Below, piece by piece: positions 15,728 to 25,290 of a DNA stretch of 64,000 nt. This DNA comes from Acidaminococcus fermentans (GTDB taxonomy: Bacteria; Bacillota; Negativicutes; Acidaminococcales; Acidaminococcaceae): the NCBI RefSeq assembly GCF_009696675.1, contig NZ_VULN01000004.1, positions 1 to 64,000 of the forward strand. Direction: 5' to 3'. The translations under genes and the position numbers were made by a program. The notes beneath the pieces were generated by a model. It saw only the letters and a list, made by a program, of their open reading frames with translations. It ran no database searches and was not told the DNA's origin. Position 1 is the stretch's first letter. Each line of letters starts with the position of its first letter.

Positions 15728-18255
15728 TTGGACGGATTCTCCTTTTTAATGGCGGCTTTGATGGTATCGGTAAAGGCTTCTTCGCCGCTGGTAATCTGGA
15801 TTTCCATATCCAGGATGTACAGAGGCACATCCCGGTGGAGGTAAATAAACTCTGTGGGGATTTTCACCGCATCTTTCCCGGTGGTGACCAGGGCTTTGAC
15901 GCCCCGGCTGATGGCCCGGTCCATGATGTACTGCATTTCCACCATGCCGTAATCGTGGTGGTCCGGATACCGGATGGCTTCCACGATGTTCAGGCCTTCG
16001 GCGTTCATGGTCTGCTCAAAGGAAGAAGGGTTGCCGATGGCGGAAAACACCATCACATGCTTGCCCCGGAGGGCTTCCAGAGGCAGGGCCTTGGACATGT
16101 CGTTCTTGTACCAGTCTGCGATCTCGATGTAGTCGCAGGGTTTATGGATGCTCTCGGCAATGGGAGCCGCCGGAGCGTATTTGTGCAGGGTGTCGCAGAG
16201 AGTGGCCCGGGAAATAGGGGAACTCTGGTCGCATTTGGTCAGGAGGAACAGCCCTGCCCGGCTCAGGTTGCTGAGGGGCTCCCGGAGCGTGCCCCGGGGC
16301 AGGATGCAGCCGTTGCCGAACATGTTGAGGGTATCCACCAGCACCACGTCCAGGTCCCGGTACAGCTGCCAGTGCTGGTAGCCGTCATCCAGGATGATCA
16401 CTTCCGCCTTGAACTTGTCCACGGCGAACTGGCCCGTAATGGCCCGTTCCTTGCCGATGACCACCGGGATCCCCGGCAGCTGCTTGGCCATGAGGAACGC
16501 TTCGTCCCCGGCTTCATAGGCGGTCATGTAGATTTTCTTCCCATCGGACACCACCCCGATCTTTTCTTCCCAGTGGGACCGGTAGCCCCGGTTCAGGATC
16601 ACCACCCGGTAGCCCAGTTTCTGGATCATCAGGGCCACTTTCTGGGCGGTGGGGGTCTTGCCGGTGCCCCCTACGGTAATGTTGCCGATGCTGATCACGC
16701 AGCAGTCCAGTTTGGTCCGGGGTACCAGCCCGGCGTTGTAGCAGAACAGCTTCAGCCGGACCCCGGCTTCATAGAGCACGGAGAGGATCCGGAGGAAGGC
16801 CAGGACGCACCAGTCCAGGATCCCGTTGTCTTCCCCGTGGGAAAGCTGGATCAGGTACTGGGTCACCGCATCCCCGGGACGCATCCGGGGGCTCACTTCG
16901 TCGTTGATGTTCCGGGTATTGATCTTGTAATGGGTGTTCACCATGCTTTCGGTGGCAGTGAGTTCCAGCAGCTCCTTCAGGTAGCCGATGGTCCGCACGG
17001 CGGCGCCCCGGTTTTCCCGGATCACCTGGAGAGAGGCATCCCCCATCTTTTTCCGCAGGGCATCGTCTTTGAAGATCTTCAGGAACATGTCCGTCATTTC
17101 CTTGCCGTCATGGATCTGGACACAGGCCCCCACTTTGCTCAAAAGGGCGAAGGAATCCTTGAAGTTGGACATACTGGGCCCCACGATGATGGGTTTGGCA
17201 TGGGCTGCCGGTTCCAGCACATTGTGGCCGCCGTGGTTGATCAGGCTGCCGCCTACAAACACCGCATCCCCCACTGCATAGATCCGGCCCAGTTCTCCGA
17301 TGGTGTCGATCAGGACCACCTGGTATTTGGGACGGGGATTGCTCATGGCCTTCAGAGAGGACCGAAGACCCAGAGAAAGACCGTATTTTTCCGCCAGCCG
17401 GGTGATTTCATGGATCCGGCCAGGCTTCCGGGGAGCGATGATGAGACGGGCCTGGGGGAATTCCTTCCGGATGTCCAGGAAGCTCTGGAACAGGGTTTCC
17501 TCTTCAGTAGGATGGGTACTGCCGGCCACGATCACCGGGTAGTCCTCTTCCAGCCCCAGTTCATCCTTGTACTGCTGGAGATCTTCCGGGGTCACTTCCG
17601 CATAGGTCTGGTCGAATTTGGTATTGCCGGTCACAAAGATCCGGCGTTTTTCCGCCCCCAGATGCTGGATGTATTCCGCATCGATGGAGGACTGCATGCA
17701 GAACCGGGTGACGCTGCCCATCATGTCGGCCAGGATGCCGAACAGATACCGGTAGCTTTTCACGGATTTGTCGGAGATCCGGCCGTTGACCATCATCACC
17801 GGGATCCGGCGCAGCTTGATGGCCCGGAGGAAGTTGGGCCACAGTTCCGTTTCCACCGGCATGAAGATCCGGGGCATGATCCGCTTCACAAAGGATTCGG
17901 ACACAAAGGGCAGATCCAGGGGGAAGTAGATGATGGCATCGGCTTCCGGGATGATCTGGTGGGCCATGTTGTAGCCCCCGGTGGTCACGGCAGACACCAG
18001 GATCTTGGCATCGGGCATGGCCTTGCGGATTTCTTTCACCAGCGGGCTGGTGGCCACGATTTCCCCTACGGAAGCACCGTGGATCCAGATGCAGTTTTTA
18101 TGGGCAACGGCTGCGATTTCTTCATCCCGGATGAACCCCAGGCTCTGACGGAACCGGCGGGGAAAGCCTTTTTCCCGGAAATACCGCCAGGTAAAGTAGG
18201 GCAGGATCACAAAGATGAACAAAACTGTGGCCAGGAAGTTATAAATATAGTACAT
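15724..18255 (-). CDS. waaA-lpxK: Fused Kdo transferase (WaaA/KdtA) and tetraacyldisaccharide 4'-kinase (LpxK)
   Basis: 843 residues with two complete enzymes in one frame. Residues 1 to about 430 are WaaA: an N-terminal membrane anchor (7-24), WIHGASVGEIVA with the catalytic Glu65, VETELWPN and a GT-B C-terminal domain. Residues about 465-843 are LpxK, with P-loop GNITVGGTGKTP at 524-535 and the LDDGYQHWQL Mg/lipid motif. The linker (about 431-465) is polar. LpxK makes lipid IVA and WaaA adds Kdo to it, so consecutive steps are joined, though WaaA comes first in the chain. The gene starts at 18255 with GAGGT. Confidence 0.95.
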   Translation of the reverse strand: MYYIYNFLATVLFIFVILPYFTWRYFREKGFPRRFRQSLGFIRDEEIAAVAHKNCIWIHGASVGEIVATSPLVKEIRKAMPDAKILVSAVTTGGYNMAHQIIPEADAIIYFPLDLPFVSESFVKRIMPRIFMPVETELWPNFLRAIKLRRIPVMMVNGRISDKSVKSYRYLFGILADMMGSVTRFCMQSSIDAEYIQHLGAEKRRIFVTGNTKFDQTYAEVTPEDLQQYKDELGLEEDYPVIVAGSTHPTEEETLFQSFLDIRKEFPQARLIIAPRKPGRIHEITRLAEKYGLSLGLRSSLKAMSNPRPKYQVVLIDTIGELGRIYAVGDAVFVGGSLINHGGHNVLEPAAHAKPIIVGPSMSNFKDSFALLSKVGACVQIHDGKEMTDMFLKIFKDDALRKKMGDASLQVIRENRGAAVRTIGYLKELLELTATESMVNTHYKINTRNINDEVSPRMRPGDAVTQYLIQLSHGEDNGILDWCVLAFLRILSVLYEAGVRLKLFCYNAGLVPRTKLDCCVISIGNITVGGTGKTPTAQKVALMIQKLGYRVVILNRGYRSHWEEKIGVVSDGKKIYMTAYEAGDEAFLMAKQLPGIPVVIGKERAITGQFAVDKFKAEVIILDDGYQHWQLYRDLDVVLVDTLNMFGNGCILPRGTLREPLSNLSRAGLFLLTKCDQSSPISRATLCDTLHKYAPAAPIAESIHKPCDYIEIADWYKNDMSKALPLEALRGKHVMVFSAIGNPSSFEQTMNAEGLNIVEAIRYPDHHDYGMVEMQYIMDRAISRGVKALVTTGKDAVKIPTEFIYLHRDVPLYILDMEIQITSGEEAFTDTIKAAIKKENPSK

Positions 18256-18307
18256 ACATTGACCTCGTTTTCATTGGGCTTGGCTTGCTTGGAAGGAAGG
18301 CGGCTGA

Positions 18308-20104
18308 TCAGCGGGCAGGGACCTCCGTCCCGGCCGGTGCCGTTTCCTGGTCTTCCAGTTTCCGGACTTCCGCCTGTTCGGCTTTTTCCCGGTACTGGAT
18401 GTCGTGTAGGTGAGCATAAAGCCCGTGACGGGCCATCAGTTCCTCATGGGTGCCGGCTTCCACGATTTCCCCATGATCCAGTACCAGGATCTTGCTGGCG
18501 TTCTGGATGGTGGACAGCCGGTGGGCGATTACAAAAGAGGTACGGCCCACCATGAGCCGGTCCAGGGCTTCCTGTACGATCCGTTCACTTTCCGTATCCA
18601 GGGCGGAAGTGGCTTCGTCCAGGATCAGGATCCGGGGATCCTTCAGGATGGCCCGGGCAATGGCAATGCGCTGGCGCTGGCCCCCGGACACGTTGATGCC
18701 CCGGTCTCCCAGGTAGGTGTCATACCCCTGGGGCAGGTTCTGGATGAATTCGTCCGCATTGGCGGCCTTGGCGGCGGCCAGCACTTCTTCCCGGGTGGCA
18801 TCCAGCCGCCCGTAGAGGATGTTGTTGTATACCGTGTCGTTGAACAGGTTGGTTTCCTGGGGCACAATGCCTACCTGTTCCCGGAGGGAAGATACGGTTA
18901 CGTCCCGGATGTCGTGGTCATCGATGAGGATGGCCCCTTCGGTCACGTCATAGAACCGGGGCAGCAGGTTGGCGATGGTGGATTTGCCGGCACCGCTGGG
19001 CCCCACCAGGGCAATGGCCTGGCCGGGCTGGGCGGTAAAGGTCAGGTGCTTCAGGATGGGTTCATCCGGATTGTAGGAGAAGGACACGTCACGGAATTCC
19101 ACCTTCCCTTTTACAGGAGGCAGGGCAATGGCATCGGCCTTTTCCGGAATCTTTTCGTCCAGATCCAGGATGCTGAACACCCGGTCTGCAGCGGCCAGGG
19201 CTTTCTGGATGTTCCCCAGCACCCGGGCGATCCGCTTGATGGGGTTGGAGATATTCACGGCATAGACCAGGAAGGCGATCAGGGACCCGGCGGTAATGTC
19301 ACCGCTGAGCACCCCCCGGCCCCCGAACCAGATAATGGCGGTGACCCCCAGGGCGGCGATGAATTCGATCACCGGGGACAGGGTACCCATGAGCCGGACG
19401 CTTTTCATGTTGGCATCGAAGTTCTTCCGGTTGGTCCGTTCAAACCGGGCGATTTCATAAGGCTCCCGGACGAAGGACTTCACCACCCGGCTGGAAGACA
19501 GGGTTTCCTGGAGCACGGAGGTGATGTCGGCGGTGGCCTGCTGGATCCGGTGGCCGGTTTTCCGGATCTTCTTGCCGAAGAAATCCATGAAGAACAGTAC
19601 CACCGGGAAGGTGCAGAAAGCGAACAGGGTCAGTTTCCAGTCCAGATAGACCATGGCACAGATGGAACCGATGAGGACGGAAGTTTCCGTGATGATTTCC
19701 ACCGAGTTGTCCACCATGGCGCTCTGCATGGCCTGGACGTCGTTGGTCACATAGCTCATGATGGTGCCCAGTTTGTTGGTGTCATAGAACCGGGTATCCA
19801 GTTCCATCATCTTTTTGAACACCAGGCCCCGGATGTCAATGACCACGCTTTCCCCCACATAGTTCATCAGGTAGTTCTGACCGTAGTAGGTAATGCCCCG
19901 GGCAAAGAAGATCACCACGATTCCCAGAGCGATCAGGTTCAGCAGCTGGGCATCGTTGTTGATGAACACCTTGTCGATCACGTCCCGGACGATCCAGGGC
20001 ACGTACAGGTTGGCGGCGGAGGTGAGCACGGTGCAGACCCCTGCCAGGGCCAGACGGGGCAGATAGGGTTTGATAAAGCGCAAAATTCGCAGATAGAGGT
20101 TCAT
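18308..20104 (-). CDS. msbA: MsbA-type lipid A flippase, ABC exporter
   Basis: 598 residues: six membrane segments in the first ~320 residues, then an ATPase domain with GPSGAGKST (Walker A), VSGGQRQRIAIARA (signature) and ILILDEATSALD (Walker B). The location between lpxB and waaA-lpxK supports the role of flipping lipid A across the inner membrane. Its ATG overlaps the lpxB stop (ATGA). A charged C-terminal tail of about 25 residues follows the ATPase domain. Confidence 0.92.
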   Translation of the reverse strand: MNLYLRILRFIKPYLPRLALAGVCTVLTSAANLYVPWIVRDVIDKVFINNDAQLLNLIALGIVVIFFARGITYYGQNYLMNYVGESVVIDIRGLVFKKMMELDTRFYDTNKLGTIMSYVTNDVQAMQSAMVDNSVEIITETSVLIGSICAMVYLDWKLTLFAFCTFPVVLFFMDFFGKKIRKTGHRIQQATADITSVLQETLSSSRVVKSFVREPYEIARFERTNRKNFDANMKSVRLMGTLSPVIEFIAALGVTAIIWFGGRGVLSGDITAGSLIAFLVYAVNISNPIKRIARVLGNIQKALAAADRVFSILDLDEKIPEKADAIALPPVKGKVEFRDVSFSYNPDEPILKHLTFTAQPGQAIALVGPSGAGKSTIANLLPRFYDVTEGAILIDDHDIRDVTVSSLREQVGIVPQETNLFNDTVYNNILYGRLDATREEVLAAAKAANADEFIQNLPQGYDTYLGDRGINVSGGQRQRIAIARAILKDPRILILDEATSALDTESERIVQEALDRLMVGRTSFVIAHRLSTIQNASKILVLDHGEIVEAGTHEELMARHGLYAHLHDIQYREKAEQAEVRKLEDQETAPAGTEVPAR

Positions 20105-21237
20105 GGATTCTCCTTTGCTGTTTCAAGGATCAGACGGGCGGTCCGTTCCACGGCACCGGGCTGACCCAGCTTGGCAACGGCCTTTTGCATTTCTTCCCGG
20201 ACAGCGGCGGCGTTGGCCGGCTCCAGGAAGTGGAGGACGGCGGCAGCCATGTGGTCCGGGGTCATGTTTTCCTGGATCAGTTCCGGAAGGATTTCCTTCC
20301 CGGCCAGGATGTTGGGCAGGCCGATGTATTTCACATAGACCATGTGTTTGGCGATCCACATGCTGAGAGGACTGGCGGTGTAGCAGATAACGCTGGGCAG
20401 CCCGCAGAGAGCCGCTTCCAGGGTCACGGTGCCGCTGGTGGCCAGGGCCACGTCGCAGGCCCCCATCACATCATAGTTGTGTCCTTCCACCACTTTCACC
20501 GGCACAGGACTGGTCTGGAGGATGGACTGGAGCAGGCCGGCGTCAATGGACGGGGCCTTCTGGAGGACGAATTCCGTTTCCGGCCGCTGCTTCCGGATTT
20601 TCGGCAGGGCCCGGAGCATCACCGGCAGCACCCCGGTGATTTCCTTCACCCGGCTGCCCGGGAGCAGCAGCACCACCGGATGGCCGGGCCGTTTGCCGAT
20701 CAGGGCTTCCGCCTCCTGGGGGCTCAGGGTGGGCTGGACAATATCCACCAGCGGATTCCCCACAAATTCCACCGGGGCTCCCGCTGCTTTGTAGACTTCC
20801 GCTGCAAAGGGGTAGATGCAGGCCACTTTGGCGGCCAGCCGGGCCACGTCTTTGGCCCTCCCCCGGCGCCAGGCCCAGGCGGAAGGAGGGATGTAGGAAA
20901 ATACCGGGATCCCCAGCTTTTTGGCTTCTTTGGCTACCCGCATGTTGAAATCCGGGTAGTCCACAGTTACGAACACATCGGGCTTCCGTTCCTCCATAAG
21001 ACGGCGGAAAGCCTTATTCAGCCCCAGCAGACGGGGCAGGGCCTGGAGGACTTCCACAAAGCCCATGACGCTGTAATCTTTATAATTGAACACCACTTGC
21101 CCACCGGCTGCTGCCAGGGCATCACCGCCCATGCCAAAGACTTGGGCCGTGGGGTCCTGCTGCAGGATGGCACGGGTCAGTGCAGCGGCATGAAGATCGC
21201 CGGAGGCCTCCCCCGCAGAAATGAAAACTTTTGTCAC
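20101..21237 (-). CDS. lpxB: Lipid A disaccharide synthase LpxB
   Basis: 378 residues of glycosyltransferase family 19: N-terminal FISAGEASGDLHAAAL, central FVTVDYPDFNMRVAKEAKKLG with SYIPPSAWAWRRGR, and the C-terminal LATSGTVTLEAALCGLP. Joins UDP-diacylglucosamine and lipid X. The start codon is GTG with a GAGGAG site. First gene of the second half of the LPS cluster, with its own promoter after the double terminator. Confidence 0.95.
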   Translation of the reverse strand: MTKVFISAGEASGDLHAAALTRAILQQDPTAQVFGMGGDALAAAGGQVVFNYKDYSVMGFVEVLQALPRLLGLNKAFRRLMEERKPDVFVTVDYPDFNMRVAKEAKKLGIPVFSYIPPSAWAWRRGRAKDVARLAAKVACIYPFAAEVYKAAGAPVEFVGNPLVDIVQPTLSPQEAEALIGKRPGHPVVLLLPGSRVKEITGVLPVMLRALPKIRKQRPETEFVLQKAPSIDAGLLQSILQTSPVPVKVVEGHNYDVMGACDVALATSGTVTLEAALCGLPSVICYTASPLSMWIAKHMVYVKYIGLPNILAGKEILPELIQENMTPDHMAAAVLHFLEPANAAAVREEMQKAVAKLGQPGAVERTARLILETAKENP

Positions 21238-21278
21238 CCTGTTGTCTCCTCTCTCATCTGAACATAAATGTACAGTTT

Positions 21279-21287
21279 ATTATATCA
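21279..21287 (-). promoter_or_regulatory. Extended -10 promoter for the lpxB operon
   Basis: TGATATAAT on the minus strand, about 45 bases before the GTG start of lpxB and just downstream of the terminators of lpxI. The -35 position is a T run and is poor, as is typical of extended -10 promoters. Confidence 0.5.
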
Positions 21288-21299
21288 CATAACAAAAAA

Positions 21300-21325
21300 G
21301 GGGGTGTGAAAAAATTCACACCCCC
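21300..21325 (-). terminator. Terminator, second of two after lpxI
   Basis: GGGGGTGTGAA-AAAA-TTCACACCCCC, perfect 11-bp stem. The same 26 bases occur at 40125-40150. Confidence 0.85.
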
Positions 21326-21337
21326 TCCACCGAAGCC

Positions 21338-21385
21338 AAAATGGGCTGTGAAAAAATGAAGATCATTTTTTCACAGCCCATTTTT
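21338..21385 (-). terminator. Terminator directly after lpxI
   Basis: Hairpin with 22-base arms (AAAATGGGCTGTGAAAAAAT and complement) that begins at the lpxI stop codon. A similar stem occurs at 40202-40241. Confidence 0.85.
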
Positions 21386-22208
21386 ATTTTCCTTCCGGAT
21401 CCTTCATGGCCACCACCGTCAGTTTGTGACGGTTGGCCAGGTCCAGGGCCTTTTCCCGTTCCACCAGGAGGGTCCGTCCGGCTTCCATGACGATGCCGGC
21501 ACAGCCGGATTCGATCATGGATTCCACGGTCTTCACCCCGACTCCCGGCATGTCGAACCGGTTGTCCTGGGCGGGTTTGGCGGTTTTGGCCACAATGGCC
21601 CCTTTGCCCAGTCTGCCGCCCCGGAGGATGCAGGCATCGGTGCCTTCAATGGCTTCCACAGCCATGATGGCCTTGTTCTTCACCACCACAGTCTGGCCGA
21701 TGTCCAGGCCTCCGATCTTCTTGGCCATGGCAAAGCCGTACTTCATGTCTTCCCATTCTTCCGGTGTGGGCTGGCGTTTGCTCAGCACCCCTTCCAGGGG
21801 CATGAGATCCGTCAGGAACAGGGTCTGGTCCATTACATGGATCCCCATGTCTTCCAGCTTGGCCACCAGGGCGTTCATGATGGTGTCATCGTGCCGGTCC
21901 GGCAGGGACATAAGGATCTTGATGGCCTGCCAGTCCGGGACCAGGATACCTCCGGAATAGAGGATTTCCTTGGTCACCTTGCCGATCATGGTGACTTCAT
22001 CCACCCCTTCCTGCTTCAGGGTCTTGAAGATTTTCCCCACTTTGCCGATGTTGATGGCATAGAAAGCATCCGCCTCTTTTTCCAGGTCTTCATGGGTGCC
22101 GGGGACCAGGGCCACAGCCACCGTCCGATAACCGGCCTTTTTCGCCCCCCGGACCACATCCACCGGCAGATGGCCCACCCCGGAAAGCACCCCTAAGGTC
22201 TTCCCCAT
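21384..22208 (-). CDS. lpxI: UDP-2,3-diacylglucosamine pyrophosphatase LpxI
   Basis: 274 residues, LpxI (DUF1009) family: GVLSGVGHLPVDVVRGAKKAGY, then the C-terminal catalytic domain with GTDACILRGG and GVKTVESMIESG. Cleaves UDP-2,3-diacyl-GlcN to lipid X; LpxI replaces LpxH in many bacteria, and no LpxH is seen in this window. The start at 22208 lies four bases after the lpxA stop. Confidence 0.93.
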   Translation of the reverse strand: MGKTLGVLSGVGHLPVDVVRGAKKAGYRTVAVALVPGTHEDLEKEADAFYAINIGKVGKIFKTLKQEGVDEVTMIGKVTKEILYSGGILVPDWQAIKILMSLPDRHDDTIMNALVAKLEDMGIHVMDQTLFLTDLMPLEGVLSKRQPTPEEWEDMKYGFAMAKKIGGLDIGQTVVVKNKAIMAVEAIEGTDACILRGGRLGKGAIVAKTAKPAQDNRFDMPGVGVKTVESMIESGCAGIVMEAGRTLLVEREKALDLANRHKLTVVAMKDPEGK

Positions 22209-22212
22209 AGGC

Positions 22213-23022
22213 TTACTCCCGGATACCGTGGGCGGAAGCCCGGCAGATGCCTCTTTCCACCGTGCGCAGGAAGCGCATGAAGTGTTCCACTTCTTCGTAG
22301 CTGTCCAGTTCCAGTTCCATGGTCTTGATGGCATCGGACAGGGACAGGCCTCTCTTGTAGAGGATCTTGTAGGCTTTCTTCAGCTCCCGGCGGACTTCCA
22401 TGGGAATGCCTGCCCGGGAGATTCCCACGCTGTTGAGCCCTGCCACATAGGCCGGGTTCCCGGCCACGATGACGAAAGGCGGAACATCCTGGGAGATCCG
22501 GCTCATGCCGCCGCACATGCAGTTCCGGCCGATTTTGGTGAACTGATGCACAGCGGTAAGTCCCCCGATGACGGCCCGGTCTTCCACGATCACATGGCCG
22601 GCCAGGGTGGCCACATTGCTCATGATCACGTTGTTGCCTACGATGCAGTTGTGGGCCACGTGGGTATAGGCCATCATCAGCACATTGTTGCCGATCCGGG
22701 TTTCATTGCCTTCTCCCACAGCCCGATGGACCGTGGCGCATTCCCGGATGGTCACGTGATCACCGATGATGGTTTCCGTATCTTCGCCTTTGTATTTCAG
22801 GTCCTGGGGGACTTCGCCGATGCTGGCACCCTGGAAGAATTCGCAGTTCTTCCCGATGGTGGTCCGGCCGGTAATCACAACGTGGGGATGAATGATGGTA
22901 CCTTCACCGATCTTGACATGTTCACCGATGACAGAGTACGGGCCAATTTTCACGTTGGGGCCGATTTCCGCACCCGGTGCAATAATGGCTGTCTCATGTA
23001 TCATACTAGAATCTGCTGTCAT
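22213..23022 (-). CDS. lpxA: UDP-GlcNAc acyltransferase LpxA
   Basis: 269 residues. Left-handed beta-helix built from hexapeptide repeats, with the catalytic His in MAYTHVAHNCIVG, and the C-terminal helical domain. First step of lipid A synthesis. The order lpxC/fabZ-lpxA-lpxI gives consecutive pathway steps; the 15-base gap to the upstream stop suggests one transcript. Confidence 0.96.
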   Translation of the reverse strand: MTADSSMIHETAIIAPGAEIGPNVKIGPYSVIGEHVKIGEGTIIHPHVVITGRTTIGKNCEFFQGASIGEVPQDLKYKGEDTETIIGDHVTIRECATVHRAVGEGNETRIGNNVLMMAYTHVAHNCIVGNNVIMSNVATLAGHVIVEDRAVIGGLTAVHQFTKIGRNCMCGGMSRISQDVPPFVIVAGNPAYVAGLNSVGISRAGIPMEVRRELKKAYKILYKRGLSLSDAIKTMELELDSYEEVEHFMRFLRTVERGICRASAHGIRE

Positions 23023-23037
23023 TGTTTCACTCCACCT

Positions 23038-24375
23038 TTATTGTTTATTTTCCGCCAGCGCAAAGAAGAAGTCCCCTTCGCAGGCCGGCTCTCCGTCCAC
23101 TGTACCTTCACAGTGGGCCACACCCATATTGCCTTTGATTTTCGTAATGATGGCGGTGGTCACCAGCTGGTCCCCCGGTTTGATGGGACGGCGGAAACGC
23201 ACCTTGTCGATTTTCCCGAAGACGGCGATCTTGCCCCGGTTTTCTTCCGGATACAGCAGGGTAACGCCGCCCACCTGGGCCATGGCTTCGATCAGCAGCA
23301 CCCCGGGCATAATGGGATTCCCAGGGAAGTGGCCGATGAACTGGGGCTCATTCATGGTGATGTTCTTGATCCCCACGGCCCGCTTCATGGGTTCCAGTTC
23401 GATGATCCGGTCCACCAGCAGCATGGGATACCGATGGGGCAGAATCTTTTGGATTTCCTGAATGTCTAATGTAATCATATCCTTACTCCTTACTTCTTTT
23501 TTCTCTTTTCCGGAAACCGGGGTATGTCTGGGATGATATTCATGGAGCCGCCGATATTCATCGATCTGCCGGGACACATTATCGTTGAAGGCGTGACCGC
23601 TCTTCATGCAGATGATATGGGCATGGATGGGGCCCAACAGGTACATGTCCCCGATCACGTCCAGGATCTTGTGCCGGATCAGTTCATCCGGGAACCGGGG
23701 GGTGGACAGGATCTTGTCCTTGCTGAACACCACTACATTCTCCAGGTTGCCTCCCAGGCCCAGGCCCATTTTCCGCAGTTGGGCGATTTCATCTTCAAAG
23801 GCCACGGTCCGGGCGGAAGCCACTTCCTTCAGGAAATTATCTCCCTTATCTTCCACGTCCATCACCTGGGTTCCCAGGAGAGGATGGGGATTGATAGAGG
23901 TAAAGGTGATCCGGAAGCCCTCGTAGGGCAGCACCACAATGGAGCGGTCTCCGTCGTAATGGGAGAAGGCCCGGTCCACATGGTACACCTGGCGTTCCCC
24001 GTCCTGTTCCTCGATGCCCGCCTTCAGGATCTCATCGATGAAGGCCTGAGCGGAGCCGTCCCCCACCGGGGGTTCTGCCGAAGACATTTCCACGTAGCAG
24101 TTGTCGATTTTCAATATGGCCAGAGCCGCCATGAGATGCTCGATGGTGGTGACGCTGGCTCCGTTTTCCGTCAGGGTGGTGGCCCTGGTGGTAGCAGTGA
24201 TGTTGGAGGCCACGGCATGGACCTGGGGCCGGCCTTCCATATCTGTGCGGATGAACACGATGCCCGTATCCACCGGTGCCGGGCGCAGGGTCATTTCCAC
24301 CAGCTTCCCGGAATGGAGCCCGATGCCGTCACAGGAAGCCGCCTGTTTCAGGGTGTGCTGTTTTTCAATGGTCAT
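23038..24375 (-). CDS. lpxC-fabZ: Fused LpxC deacetylase and FabZ dehydratase
   Basis: 445 residues. LpxC occupies 1 to about 282, with zinc ligands in TIEHLMAAL and HKILDVIGD, and the catalytic His in SGHAFND. FabZ occupies 300-445, with active-site His in GHFPGNPIMPGV and Glu in LLIEAMAQ. The linker (about 283-299) is charged. LpxC commits UDP-acyl-GlcNAc to lipid A, and FabZ competes for the same 3-hydroxyacyl-ACP pool, so the fusion links lipid A and fatty acid synthesis. The same fusion is known from Bacteroidetes. Confidence 0.95.
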   Translation of the reverse strand: MTIEKQHTLKQAASCDGIGLHSGKLVEMTLRPAPVDTGIVFIRTDMEGRPQVHAVASNITATTRATTLTENGASVTTIEHLMAALAILKIDNCYVEMSSAEPPVGDGSAQAFIDEILKAGIEEQDGERQVYHVDRAFSHYDGDRSIVVLPYEGFRITFTSINPHPLLGTQVMDVEDKGDNFLKEVASARTVAFEDEIAQLRKMGLGLGGNLENVVVFSKDKILSTPRFPDELIRHKILDVIGDMYLLGPIHAHIICMKSGHAFNDNVSRQIDEYRRLHEYHPRHTPVSGKEKKEVRSKDMITLDIQEIQKILPHRYPMLLVDRIIELEPMKRAVGIKNITMNEPQFIGHFPGNPIMPGVLLIEAMAQVGGVTLLYPEENRGKIAVFGKIDKVRFRRPIKPGDQLVTTAIITKIKGNMGVAHCEGTVDGEPACEGDFFFALAENKQ

Positions 24376-24378
24376 AAA

Positions 24379-25278
24379 TCACACGCCTTTCTTATACTTT
24401 TCATACCGTTTGCGGCCATCCTTCCAGCGGTCGTGGACCCAGAACCACATGGCCGGATCCAACCGGATTTCCCGCTCAGCGATGGCTACCAGTTCTTCCA
24501 TTATAACACGGACGTCCTCTGAACGGTTAGCTGTTTTCTCCGTGTGGAGGGCCGGATAGATCCGGGCGGTCAGGGTTCCGTCAGGGTTGTTGTGCATGAA
24601 CAGGGGCACAATGGGAGAACCGAACATCCTAGACAGATGGGCGGCTCCCTGGGGAACCCGGGAAGGTTTGCCGAAAAACAGCAGATGTTCTCCGGTATGG
24701 GCGGAATCCTGATCGTACAGGATCCCCACCAGATGTTTCTTTTTCAAATAACGGCCGATGGCCAGCATGCTGTTTTCCCCATGGTTGTAGGTCACATGCT
24801 GCCCCACCATCTGCCGGTAGTCGTTGATGAATTTATCCATGGCCCCGTTGTTCTGCTTCCGGGTAATGGACAGGATGGGATAGCCCAGAAGGGCCATGGA
24901 AGCCCCCAGCATCTCCCAGTTGCCATAGTGGGCGGTGCACATGATCACCCCCTTATCTTCCGCATAGGCTTTTTCCAGGTTCTCCAGTCCTTCGAAATGG
25001 ACCAGCTGCCGGAAATTGTCTTTGGTGATCAGGGGATATTTCAGCACTTCGATGAGCATCCGTCCGAAACGGTAGATGCTTTCCCGGGCAATCTGTTCCG
25101 CCTGCGCTTCATCCACCCCCAGGCAGTCCCGGATGTTTTCCCGGGCCATGTACCGGCGCCAGGCCGGCACCACCCGCCATCCCAGATGCCCCAGCACCCA
25201 GGCCAGGGCCCGGTTCAGACAGTCCGGCTGGTGGCACACCAGCCAGCTGATGAACTCCATGAGCTTGTACGCAGCCAT
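24379..25278 (-). CDS. Lysophospholipid/lipid A acyltransferase, LpxL/HtrB family, copy 2
   Basis: 299 residues. HX4E motif in TAHYGNWEMLG, followed by QDSAHTGEHLLFFGKPSRVPQ and GSPIVPLFMH, the later LpxL-family blocks. It differs considerably from the copy at 11769-12638, so it may place a different acyl chain or act at the other hydroxyl. It is three bases upstream of lpxC-fabZ in the same transcript. Confidence 0.9.
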   Translation of the reverse strand: MAAYKLMEFISWLVCHQPDCLNRALAWVLGHLGWRVVPAWRRYMARENIRDCLGVDEAQAEQIARESIYRFGRMLIEVLKYPLITKDNFRQLVHFEGLENLEKAYAEDKGVIMCTAHYGNWEMLGASMALLGYPILSITRKQNNGAMDKFINDYRQMVGQHVTYNHGENSMLAIGRYLKKKHLVGILYDQDSAHTGEHLLFFGKPSRVPQGAAHLSRMFGSPIVPLFMHNNPDGTLTARIYPALHTEKTANRSEDVRVIMEELVAIAEREIRLDPAMWFWVHDRWKDGRKRYEKYKKGV

Positions 25279-25290
25279 CCTGCATCCTCC

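Noticed and set aside
15835-18555. Very long open frame on the + strand opposite waaA-lpxK (about 900 codons); similar ones opposite tamB (31275-34013), bamA and the porins
   Set aside because: They mirror the real genes on the minus strand. GC-rich codon bias keeps the opposite frame open, their proteins are Gly/His/Pro/Gln-rich without family motifs, and no ribosome sites fit.
21300-21325. TGTGAA-N4-TTCACA in several terminators as Rex operators
   Set aside because: The same bases are part of GC-clamped stems followed by T runs directly after stop codons, so termination explains them. They are not placed at promoters.
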